Source of the DNA: Chlorokybus atmophyticus
Lineage: Eukaryota; Streptophyta; Chlorokybophyceae; Chlorokybales; Chlorokybaceae
Reading direction: 5' to 3'
DNA: 50,675 nt
Assembly (NCBI GenBank): GCA_009103225.1
Contig: RHPI01000810.1
Coordinates: 1,137,178 to 1,187,852, forward strand
The notes under the pieces are model-generated. The model did not search any database. It was not told where the DNA came from and saw only the letters and a program-made list of their open reading frames with translations. The translations under genes were made by a program, and so were the position numbers. This document shows positions 31,001 to 45,100 of this stretch, piece by piece. The stretch's first letter is position 1. Each line of letters opens with the position of its first letter.

Positions 31001-32793
31001 TCCAGGGTTCCTGGAGTATCCGCCACCTTCACGCTGGGGTCGTCAATGACCTGCTTCATTGTGATCGCAGTCGTGCAGCAGGTGTCGCCTGCACTCGACT
31101 TGAAGTCCTGGACAAACAAGGCAAGCACACTTTCTATCAACTGAGCACGCATGTGAAGTTCTGCAGCGCTTGCATGCAACTACTAGCTTGAGCATATGTA
31201 CTTCATGCAACTAGTGCTGGTCCACACGTGATAGCGAGCTCATTGAGCCTCAAACATGTTCAACAAGATACAAGACTGATGCATGCACACGTGTAGTGCA
31301 TGTAGCAACCTGCTGTGCATTCTGGTGGCAATCTGTCTACCTCACCTGCAATTGAGGATCACAGGTCTGCGCGTATTCGAATGCTTTATCCGGGTTGACA
31401 AGCAAGTTGGCGAGGCTGCTCTTCCCAACGTCGGTCGGCCCCACGAGGAAGACCATTCGCGCCTTCCCTTGCGCGCCTGCTTGGTGTAATGGTGGGGAAG
31501 AGGACGTTGACACAGGTGATGATGGCGCTTTGGCAAAACTCTCAGTTGAGGGCTCACCTGTCCGCTTGCGTTTGTGCTCATTCTTGTTGTTGGGAACTGA
31601 CACACAACCGCAATACGAGTAGGTGAGTTGAAACGAGACCCTGTGCCCAAAGCTTAACTCAGCTGACAACCTTTGCAACCTCTTGCCACACCTATGCACA
31701 CACTGCATGCTTGCAGCAAACATGGCTGCAGCATTGCTTGAAATGCCGTGTCCCTCCAGGCAGCAAGCTGCACATCTAGCTTACCTTGACCTCTCACGCC
31801 TGACATGGTCGCCACTGGTGGTCACACCGGTTTGATCAACTAACACCACTCGCTCCACAACCTCTGTGATGGCCAGCAATAGCCGCCTGGTAGCTGGGGA
31901 CCGCTGCCGCTCACAAGTTGCTGCTAAGCTTACTCACTCACATGTCAGCTTACCGCTGCACGCTGGGCCACTACACAGCGCCACACTATTACTCACACAC
32001 AGCGCCCCTTAGGCTCTGCCTGCCATCCCCGTGCCTGCATAGAACACGTTTGTGACCGCCGCCTCCTGACGTGCGATCCTCAAACAAGGGGCTGCTGCTG
32101 GTGTTTCGCCCCCGCCCCCGCCCCCCCAGCAGCCAGGAGCCAGGGGCAACGCGAGTCACGTCACACGTGCCTGGTGAGCGCACACGCGCAGCAACGCATG
32201 CAAGCTCAGCCACATGTTCACTATCCCCACAGTGACCTGAGTGTGTGATGTGCCACCTCGTACTCTTAAGTCATGTACTGACCACCTGGCACATGCGCTC
32301 GCACTCAAACAGGAAAACCACTGCAAGTGTTACATGCGATGCAACAAGCATAGCAACCCCTCAAGTAGTGCAAAGTCGTGAGTTGTACCTTGATCGTGAT
32401 TGGTTACATATGGATGTCATTATCAATCAGAATAATAAATCTGTGTTTATATCATATTCCACTTAATATTTCATCGAATGGCGTTTTCTTCTTATTTATA
32501 GCACATGTGTGCACATAGATGGATTTGAATGATGGCACATGATTGCGTCAATTTGCCAATTATCACTTCGTGCCCTTTGAAAGGGTAATCCATCATATGC
32601 AACCGTGTATATGCATTACTTTGCATATGCAATCGCACGATTTTGTATAAGGTAAACCATCTACAAATTATGTTTGTCGCAGCAAGTTGACGCTTATATA
32701 GCTTAACACTTGATATGCTTGATTTGATATGTTGTTGCGCATATGAACGCATGATATTGATATGCTCAATACATCTTCAAGATATTTAAGGTA

Positions 32794-32824
32794 TTTAAGC
32801 TGACACAAGTTGTGTCAGCTTAAA
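32794..32824. repeat. Perfect palindrome, 15-nt arms, 1-nt centre
   Basis: TTTAAGCTGACACAA, a single G, then the exact reverse complement. Confidence 0.92.
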
Positions 32825-33613
32825 GTGGTTTCCTGACCGGACATTGCTCAAAGGTTACAAGCAAATGCCATGTGGTAAAATGTTGCTCGCTGAAAGGATT
32901 ATGACTTAAGACATTAAATTTCAGTAAAACCACGACAGTTTACATAATATTTCTGTTTATAGGCAATTGCGCGCACTGAATGCTTATAGATGAGCGGCAT
33001 GACAATTGGTTATGAATTGACTTAGTAACAAACAATACGGTACAGTTACGTATACAAATTACATCACATGTGAGGCACGATTTCGATTCCGCACAAATAA
33101 TACAAGGTCCAAGCTGCATTCGTCGCAGACAATAAAAGTTGTCCGCTACGGATGCAATATATTCAATGCGTGAGTGTACATCTTATGTGGCAGATATCAC
33201 ACCAGTATGCCGACACGCACAATAAGCGAATTTCGAAACCTTAACTTGCATAGCCGTATGCACACACTCAGGCAACCGTGCATAACCTGAGCAGCAAAGT
33301 TGTCGTACAAGCGAGACTTGATCGCGGGGTATGTCTCGCAGTGGGAATGCGTATAGGGGAGTACGCGAGTGTGAAAAGTAGGTAGTGCGGCAGGGCAGCA
33401 TACGAGGTGGAAGGTACAGAGCGTAGCAGCTACGGTACTTGAGGTGGTGAAGTAGTGCGGCGGTGGGTGGAGGGGAAGGTGCGAAGGGAAAAACAAACTG
33501 TGTGGTCCCCTGAGCCTAGGTTAAGACAGAAGTCACTCATCAAGCTTCTTGACTAAGGCTGCATGTGAACAAGCACACAGCAGTTATACAAGGGTGTTCG
33601 TGCGTGGTTTCAA

Positions 33614-33636
33614 TTTGGCTAAGTCACTTAGCCAAA
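33614..33636. repeat. Perfect palindrome, 11-nt arms, 1-nt centre
   Basis: TTTGGCTAAGT, a single C, then the exact reverse complement. It lies 12 bases before a much longer palindrome. Confidence 0.92.
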
Positions 33637-33648
33637 CTGGAACTAAAC

Positions 33649-33715
33649 GTTGAGTGCTTGCAGCACGTAAACTCGCATTACGGTAATGCGAGTTTACGTG
33701 CTGCAAGCACTCAAC
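33649..33715. repeat. Perfect palindrome, 33-nt arms, 1-nt centre
   Basis: The arm 33649-33681 (starts GTTGAGTGCTTGCAGCACG, ends GCATTAC) is repeated exactly in reverse complement at 33683-33715 around a single G at 33682. No arm mismatch is seen. Confidence 0.93.
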
Positions 33716-34899
33716 AACCGTGTGCTAGTGAACCTAACAACGGCCACGGCGGCTGTGCAAGGCATGCAAAGTACCGTGTTGTTTGGGAGGTGGTGCAGTT
33801 CGCATGCAACGGGGCAGTGGCCTTGCCACAAGATCAACAGCAATGTGTAGTAGAGATGCGAAACAATAAAGAGCAGGGCAAGGCAGGGCAAGGGCAAGGT
33901 ATACAACTAGGGTGTCACGGGTGTCCACTCTTACAAATTCTATGCTCACACAAGGCAGCATGCATGCTCGCGGTTTGCCTAAGCTGATGTGGCTTTTCGA
34001 AAGTCTTAGAAGCAACGCCGCCGCTTCCGCGCCCGTCCGCTGACTTGCAACTTACTATTGACTTCCATGGTAGGTGCCAAAGGAGGCTGTCGATGTCGGC
34101 CACCGCCATTAGTTATCTTTCCTGATCGGTCCGCATGAGAGGATGCGTCGATGGGTCTAGTGACGCTGGCCGCCAGTATGCGGGGTTCGAGTGATGCGTG
34201 GTTCAAGTGATCTAGATGCCCGGGTGTAGCGCACAAGGGGTGCGAGGGAGAAAAGCGTGCCGAGGATCAGCACTGTGACGGAGTTGGTACTTTCATCAAA
34301 GAAACAATTACATTGGTCGACCCTGACGTAAGAACGTCTTTCAGCGTAACAATACTGCTCGTGCGCTATGTGCATGTTAATGAAAGGCCCGAAAGATTAG
34401 TAACCACAGCATAGCACATAACTTAGCAAGCATCCATATATGACTTAACTCAATCACTCCAAACTCCAACCACGTATGCATAAGTACATCACGGGGGGCT
34501 GAATGTTATGTGCAGCTACGTGCAAAGCAAAATATGTAGGGCAGAGCGAGACCGGTTGTTGGTGAGACAGTCACCACTTGTATGTGCAGAGCTTAGCATC
34601 TATGCAAGTTGCGAGGCAAGGCAGGAAGTAGGCACGGCATGCGTGCACCAATCGATTGAGATGCGACACTCAGCACACAAATATGATAACACACATCATA
34701 ACAAGCAAAGACCACTTCACCTCTTCAAATTTATGCAGACTCATTCAGCGTGAGCGGCACACCATTACATTACCTCCAAGTGTGGCTTTGACATGCAAAG
34801 CAAAGCAATTGAAATGCTTTGCGTATGTAACTTACAAGGCGCAGGCTATTGCCATTGTGCATGTCAGTTGCAAGTTGTCAAACTCAGAGTCGGTGGTTG

Positions 34900-35195
34900 G
34901 GTGGCACGCAAGCACAGGCGACATCGCAGCCAAGCATCCTGCACAGCAAGCACAGCGGAGGGTGTTGCGCCGTGCCTGCCATGCACTTGGCGGCGGCGGC
35001 GGCGGGGCAGTCAGCGCTGTCGCTGTCGTTCTTGCCGTCGCTTACACTGCTGAGATCGCTGCTGTTGCTGCGTGGAAGTCGTCACGCTCACGCCGCAGCT
35101 CGCAGGTGCAGGCGGGAATGACAACATTTCACCTTGGTGCTTGCTTGCTTGGTGCTGACGCGTAACAACAGCAACAGCTGAGCCTCAAGCCAGCA
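34900..35195 (+). repeat. Dispersed duplication, copy B
   Basis: Homologous to 28380-28640. The shared frame reads GGGGAVSAVAVV ... WKSSRSRRSSQV, then diverges at a GT. It may be a duplicated exon or a repeat family; no complete gene could be built around either copy. Confidence 0.6.
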
Positions 35196-35878
35196 ATGCC
35201 TGGTGCCACCTGCATGCTTTCTAATCACAACTGACCTGACGGCAAACACCAGCTTGTTGATAACTTATAGTGGGCTTCTGCGTAAACTTGTTGTGATGGT
35301 TGTGCGCAGTTACAAAACGCCTGTGTATGCTTGTGGGATTGAGCTTGGGCTGCACAGGATTGAAAAGCTGTGTTTCCGCGCATGATCCCTGTGATTAAGA
35401 CACACTACAGTACATACACTACAGTACACTACACTGCACTACACTACACTACACTAAGGCATGCAGTTACTCGCTCAATCACGCAAGCATCGACTCACCT
35501 GTCAGTCGCTTTAGTAGCTCAGTAGTTCAGTCGTTAGGCAACAGTTGATCACACATGCACTCTATTTGTCAGTCAGCCATCATGAATTTGCTTAGTTTGG
35601 CTAGTTTCTGCAGACAGTCGTTGCTTCCGAATACTTAATCGTGCTGTCACACAAGCAGTTATCAGTGCACTCAATCATGCACTGGCTCGTTCATTCATGC
35701 ACTTATCTGTTCATACTCATTGAGAAGGCTCTGAGCACATGCTACATCCGTAGCTCTTCAACTCTGCGTATGTGCGGGCTTTGAACACATGCATAACCAC
35801 AAAGCACTTACCAAGTCTGATGCTCACATGCTTTGCAGGCTGTCCGCAAACACACGCAAAACCTTAGCTCCCCTTGCA

Positions 35879-38101
35879 ATGAGCACATCCAAATACCCTT
35901 CCGCTCGCGAGCCTCCTGCCGAGCAGACACCAAACGTTACCCGCAAGGTGGGTTGCACAAAGAGAAAAGTTCTCTCCAATGCACTATGAAACGCATTGAA
36001 TGATGGAACACATGTCATGATTTGGCAGGTGAAGTTGGGTCTGTGCCAGCTTGCGGTCACTGCGGACAAGGAGGCCAACATCGCCAACGCGCGCCGTGCT
36101 ATCGCAGATGCGGCGGACAATGGAGCCAACATTGTCATGCTTCCGGTATGCTTGTTGTGTTGTGTTTGGTTGAACATGTGTTGGTTGTTATCGGTTGCAT
36201 GCTGCTTGTAGCGTTGTCATTGTCACGATGTGCTTGTAGCATAGTTCAAGAGTGTTGCAGATACATACTTGTTTGGGCAGGGATACATGTGTACGTACGG
36301 AAATATGCACATATATGTGCGCACGTGCGTACATCTCTGTGTGTATGCATTCAGCTACATGTGCGTGTGCACACTTGTGCGCGTAAAATTTGCTTATTTC
36401 TTTTTGTTGAAGTGTAAGCGTGGATTCAACGCATTGCTCGCAGGAAATGTGGAACTGTCCATACGCCAACACAAGCTTTCCAGTGTACGCCGAGTCGTTG
36501 GACAACTCCCCATCGGTGGATATGCTGGCCAAGTGTGCCAAAGAACACAGTGTTGTCATTGTGGGAGGTGAGCTGGACATCAGTCAACACTTCAGCAAAG
36601 CGAAAAGAATTACCTAATGAAACTATGTTGATGATGCAGGCTCTGTTCCCGAGCGCGATGGAGACGCTCTCTACAACACATGCTGCGTGTTGGATAGTAG
36701 CGGCAGGTTGGTAGGCAAACATCGAAAGGTGCGCATGCGCTTCGGTGTTTATGCAATCAACGTGTTGCCTTGTTGCATGTCCAAACCCGTGCTTTACGCC
36801 AACTCTTTTTGTACAGGTGCATTTGTTTGACATTGACATTCCAGGCAAAATGGTGTTCAAAGAGTCGGACACGCTTCATGCGGGGAACGCACCCACAGTG
36901 GCCGACACAGGTGAATGTTGTATTGGCCCCATCCACCCAATATTCACACATTGACACGCACACGCAACTCGTGCGCGCGTGCAATGTGACGAAAGTAAAA
37001 GGTTGCTCTCTCATACAGTAACATGCGTGCAGAGTATGGGAGGATTGGTGTCGGCATTTGTTATGACTTGCGCTTTCCCGAACTCGCTATGCTGTCGGCC
37101 GCCAGAGGTAATGTGGGTATTAGGCTATTTTCCCATTGCACAGTGCACTCTCATATGCCACTGTGCTTCCATCTTTTGCAAGCTGCTTGCCGGCCTACCT
37201 CTTATCACCAGTATGATTACACGTTGCAGGCGCGCAGCTTATGTGTTACCCTGGAGCCTTCAACATGACGACCGGCCCGTTGCATTGGGAGCTGCTGCAA
37301 AAAGCGCGGTATATCGTGTTGTTGTCTGGGAATACGTGATATCAAAAACCGTTATTACGCTTGATGTAATCACTGACCCTCTATGCATCATGATACCATC
37401 ACTTACACATCTTCCCCCTTGTACGCTGCGCTAACTGCTGCAACTTTCTGGGCAGGGCAGTTGACAATCAGGTGAGGTTGCCAGGGACTCTTGAGTAGTT
37501 GACACAACATACTTCATGAAGAGAGTTCTCATTTTCTCTTGGCTTGGCATTGCTTGTTGTCTGTTCAGTTCTTTGTGGCAACCTGCTCCCCCGCGCGGGA
37601 TGAAAAGGCTTCATACATAGCGTGGGGCCATTCGACCGCAGTTGGGCCGGTGAGTTGTATATTGCCGTTTAGTTATGTAAATGTGTCTCAAAATATACGC
37701 ACAGGCATGCACACTCTCGCATATACTCTAAGGCACACACGCATACATACGCACATGCGCATGCACGCACACCTGCGTACACAGGCGTGCACGCATAGAA
37801 AGTGCTCACCGACTGATTTGCATGCAATTGTTTCAGTTTGGTGAGATTCTTGCTACGACCGAGCATGAAGCAACAACTATATATGCAGAGTTGGACTTTT
37901 CTCAGATAATTGAAAGGAGGTAATGATTATACAAGCTGATGTACTGGCTGCATTTTCTCCTATTGTGTGTGTTGACAGCGTGTATTTTGCAGGCGCATGT
38001 TGCCTTTGGAGCAACAAAGAAGAGGCGACGTCTACAAGTTGGTAGACATGACGAGAGCTCAGTCTCCCGCTGTCAAAGAGTCTCAGGCTGCAGTAGTATA
38101 G
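35879..38101 (+). CDS. NIT2: Nitrilase-superfamily omega-amidase (NIT2 type)
   Basis: Eleven exons: 35879-35947, 36029-36145, 36444-36567, 36640-36728, 36817-36910, 37033-37107, 37230-37308, 37456-37471, 37569-37649, 37837-37919 and 37993-38101, all in phase, giving 311 residues. The Glu-Lys-Cys triad is intact: LPE at E63, HRKVHLFDID at K133 and [12 protein letters not shown] at C174. Further NIT2 marks are [66 protein letters not shown] and GHSTAVGP. The enzyme hydrolyses alpha-ketoglutaramate and alpha-ketosuccinamate to 2-oxoglutarate and oxaloacetate, repairing products of glutamine and asparagine transamination. One exon is only 16 bases (37456-37471). The N-terminal 23 residues are polar and the C-terminus is extended by about 20 residues. 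Cytosolic or organellar location is not clear. Confidence 0.95.
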
Positions 38102-39112
38102 TAGTAAGGCAACACAACGCAAAAGCGGGCTGCAGTGTGCGGCGACATGCGTGCTTGGGGCATGCAAATTTTGAACAGTCGGTTGGTTGTCATGTCTTGG
38201 TGGGAATGAATAATGAGGGACAGGTGACAATATCGCCGGCGTCAAGCTAGGTGCACAGGGCGGCACCGCAGTCGCTGCTGCAACGCTATCACAAGGCTGT
38301 GGTTGTAAGTGGCCAGCATTTTTGTTGCCCAAAGCGGGGCGGCGCTTTGCCACGGGATCTCTTCCACTATATGTAGTGCACAGCATGCTATAGGTTCTGC
38401 GCCGGAGTGCCCAAAATTTGCTTGCAAGCTTGGCTATGAAGGTCAGCTCGTTGCTGTGCATCAGCCACAAGGTGCTATTGAGCAAGTTCAGCTACACATT
38501 CTATAAAGCACTTGGTTGGGCGGAGCAGTCTGCAAACATGTTTACAACACCACTGTGGTTGGCACCATGGCCCAATTGTTAACGGAGACCACTCCAAACG
38601 GCGGAGCTGACGTCGGAGGCAGACGCAGTGCTGGTGGCAGCAGCAGGGTAGTTGTGTAAAGCTGCGTATTGCGTGAGTGTGTTGCATGCAGTACACTGTT
38701 GGTAGGCATGGCAAACAGACCATAGCTGTAACTGCTTGCTAACTGTCCTAGTATTGAAATAAATGTTAACAGTGCTACGGCTGCCATACAATTTATTTTG
38801 GTAGATGCCTTGAAGCCCATAAAGACAGTATGTATGCGACTCAACCTGTGTGTTACATAATGCACAGGCTATTGTCAACAGTAGAGGTCACTTGTTCTGG
38901 TTGTCCCACTGTCAAATCTCCAAAGCAAATTGTGTAAGCAAACTCTGTATACAGCAGACTAAAAACATTGGTCAGCTTCAAACATTAGTATTGATATAGT
39001 ACTATACACGACGATAGTGTAATCCACTGCTACTACAAACCCGCAACTGGTACAGCTGATAGAGCTGTGTGTGCAAACAATGCCAAATTGGCCAATGAAG
39101 CAAGTGCTGTTC
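38102..39112. other. Convergent intergenic region
   Basis: It holds the 3' ends of the omega-amidase and beta-amylase genes and one retroelement 3' fragment (38560-38720). No other gene is seen. Confidence 0.5.
38560..38720 (+). mobile_element. RLE retroelement 3' end relic, copy 6
   Basis: The stretch with AACGGCGGAGCTGACGTCGG, GAGGCAGACGCAGTGCTGGT and TAGTTGTGTAAAGC aligns with the coding end and 3' trailer of the 26-kb copy (AACGGCGGAAGCGGACGCTG, TAGTTGTGTAGGC). Only the last 30 or so codons and the 3' trailer remain. Confidence 0.5.
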
Positions 39113-42167
<3,055 letters not shown>

Positions 42168-45100
42168 CCACCTCAATGCCTACCTCTGCGGCAATGTTAT
42201 GTGATTAGAGCAGGCTAGAGCAGGCTAAGTGCAATGCGCCAGTGCCATACACACAACCGCATTACAGGCAAACAACCGCAGGTTGTGTACTCAGAACCCA
42301 GCAATGCTCGGACCATGCAACAACGGGCGTGCTTGGACTAAGCATGAGCTCAGGACTCGAGCAGCAATCCTACCAAAGCAATGCTGGCAGCAGGCCACTT
42401 ACGCACCAGCAGGCCACCGGCGGCTCTTCCAACAACACTGCCTGTTACTACCACCACTGCCGCTTGAGACGTGCAGCAACGGGCGTGCGCTTGCTGTCAC
42501 TGGCCGCTGCTGTGTTGCGGCTGGCGCACACAGCTCACTACACTGTACTTAGCTCAACAACGTGGTAGGAGTGACGCAATGACGCGGCCTTTATGCAGCC
42601 TCCAATGCAATGTAGCCCTCAAGTTGACTGGAAGAATGTTGCTACCAACCAGCGTACCAATGGATGACATATTACTACTACTACTGCCCGGTTTACCAGG
42701 TGCTAGGCTATGGGATTGCCAGCTGGCAGGTAGTGATTGCCTTTTTGTCGAATGCGAGCGCAGATTTTGCCAGGACGTACCAGGAATACGGTATCGGGTC
42801 TTTGCTACGCATCACATACGCTTCCCGTTGCGACAAAGCGTAACTCACGTGTAACGACGTTACAGCGCGGCGGCCATGCTGGCTGCATACATGGATTTGG
42901 CGCGGATCTGCGCCCTCCTCGTATCATTCGTACCTCGTAGTGTTGGGCATTAAGCACTAATTGGCAGTTAGTGGTTAATACGTTATAGGTTGATGTTAAC
43001 GCCAGGTTAAGCTCTCATGCGGTCAGAGTTTGCGATAAAAGTAGGCGCAAACGATAGCTCTTGATGAGGTCTTTGCAGCTGGTGTGCAAGTTAATGGTTT
43101 TGAGCAAATTCATTTTTCACAAATCCCCATATTTTTGCATAATACATGAGGTGCATGTGATGACCACCACCACCACCACCATAATAATCATGTGAAGCTC
43201 ATACATAGCCATACTTGCTTACATTAAGCTAATGTGCAGTGACCCATTGTGAATGAATTATCGACATGTAAGATTTGCTTTACATTAGTGACACTGAATC
43301 TTACAACTCAATAATTTGCTTGCAGTAATGCACATTACAATATAAACATGAATATGATTTACATGTACATCATATGAACTTTAAACACATCAATTTTAAA
43401 CATATATATATATTTTTGTATGTAATATATATAGTATGCATAATAAACTTATGTATAAATCTCTTCATTTCTATGTATGGACTTGATTAATTCACATGTT
43501 TAAATTAGTCAACATATACATATACACATGTACTATTTAAAAACGTACATATAATTTTTCCTATATATGTGTATATACATGTACATGGATGCAAGTCAAC
43601 GTACAAAACACATGTGACCGTGCCGTACATAAAGGATTGACACTATACCGTGAAGAGATCTTACAACTCACATTATAAGGTACCAAGCACTTTATGTATC
43701 GTAACTCAAATCGTATGGTAATGTTGAGTACGAATGTAATCAACGTAACGCAGCGTAATCAAATGTACCTAAGCGTAAACCGCTAACCCATTAACCCTTA
43801 TTGTCCTCTAATAATGGTTAATGTTAAGCTCGTTAAAGCTTGGTTAATAGTTAAACTGGTAATTGGTTAGCACCTGATACTAATTTCGTTCCGTGCAAAT
43901 GAGCAAATCAGCGGGACACTAGCAGATATGCAGGTTACAGACGCAATAGCGTTGGACTGAAGTATGATTCCACCCACGCTATACCAATAATAACATTGTT
44001 GCAAGCACATCGTAACAAATGGGCTCCGAGCACTAGGCTATGGTAGCAAAAGACGCTACCATGAGTGAAGTCTGTCACAACTTATCTTAAATCGTGATAC
44101 ATGATGTTGATTGACTTAACACGTATATATTTAAATTGCAACGCAAATTGTTGTAAGTATAATGTACGAGCACGAGGATACCGGCTAATTTTTGTCAATG
44201 GCATCCCGCCTCATCTTTTCAATGACAGTTGCAGCTATACAAAATACACCGTCTATGCTGCTAAGGTATACTGTATATATTCATGCTGACATGTAGCGAA
44301 AATGCGAAGCAGGCAAGCAGCTGAACAAGCAACATTAAGTACTCTCAAACCGTTCGCCTAAGATACGCTTTACGCAAATGTGAGGCAACGCAGCATGCCC
44401 CACATTAAAACAAACTTACATAAAGAACATAAACTTAAAAAAAAACAGAGGTAGATTGTAGAACATGACATGATTGGAATTAGGCAAGCGAATGTGAGAT
44501 ACTGTGCTGTATTAATAATGTACACTACGATGCTGCCCCGGATGACTCTCGCAAACTTCTTTATAATTATAATGCAGCATGCATATCTGGCTCGCTTTAA
44601 GCTAGCGAGCAGATTGCAAGCCTGCAATTCCGTAGCATTAAACTTACAGACATATGCACGCGTTCGTGTGTTAGTTGACATCGGAAAAATTGCCACTCAA
44701 TACATGTAATGATTAATGAAACCATTGTTGAATGGAAGCTGAAGTAATGTCTATTTTCAGTATAATAAAAAGCGTTGCGTTCAAAGTCGTTGCTGGCAAT
44801 CAAACTATGCATGCGCTATTACCTATTGTCGTCCCTCTAGCGCCATCATCTTATAAGCTCATCGATATGCACAAGATGTTTACTATTGCGCGCACACAAG
44901 TGTTATGTTGCTGTCAATGTCATGCCATGACTTAGACACAAATCAAATTAAGGCAGAGAGTCATCAATTAATGCTGCATTTTATCCTTCAAAAGGTAAAA
45001 CTTATACCTGATGAAATACAAGTTTATATATGATACATCATAAAGCACTTGCACGTGCATGTAAGTTGTTACCCTAATGATACAGAAGCTTAAACATGTT

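Larger units (their letters stand above)
28746..31806 (-). pseudogene. AIG1-type GTPase with coiled-coil C-terminus, interrupted
   Basis: Exon pieces: 31806-31785, 31596-31346, 31107-31001, [TRIM insertion], 30292-30235, 30160-about 30035, 29886-29626, 29557-29421 and 29297-28746. GTP-binding motifs are visible: the P-loop FLVGPTDVGKSSLANLL, a switch-like AGDTCCTTAIT, G3 VADTPGTL, then IGAVLVLTDETRLMEG and FSKDLRERN as in AIG1/IAN/GIMAP proteins. The C-terminal half is helical and charged (KEREKNDQQLARAVARML; EAHIQAIRKETEGLQK) and should form coiled coils. Three faults are seen. An LTR element lies in the exon after DTPGTL. An in-frame TAA at 30071-30073 falls between ELQLWT and MFSKDL. Exon 29557-29421 is 137 bases where both flanking phases require 138, with VVELKMQMDNLKLSIL and SEEQRMSEDIIRLD in different frames. 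It is either a decaying gene or one with sequence errors near the poly-C gap. Confidence 0.7.
31807..35878. other. Gene-poor region with palindromes
   Basis: No supported gene. It includes GC-rich CCCCCGCC sequence at about 32108-32130, then AT-rich DNA, three perfect palindromes (32794-32824, 33614-33636, 33649-33715), the duplicated block at 34900-35195, and an ACACT-rich stretch at about 35401-35457. A minus-strand frame at 34006-34236 ends in a basic RKRRR motif but has no other recognisable feature. Confidence 0.45.

Noticed and set aside
28750-31806. Reassigned stop codons (TAA read as an amino acid) to explain the in-frame TAA
   Set aside because: The other genes here end at normal TAA, TAG or TGA codons at the expected protein ends, so the standard code applies.
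35401-35459. ACACT-type array as a telomere or CRISPR-like repeat
   Set aside because: It is a short imperfect microsatellite without spacers or a telomeric motif.
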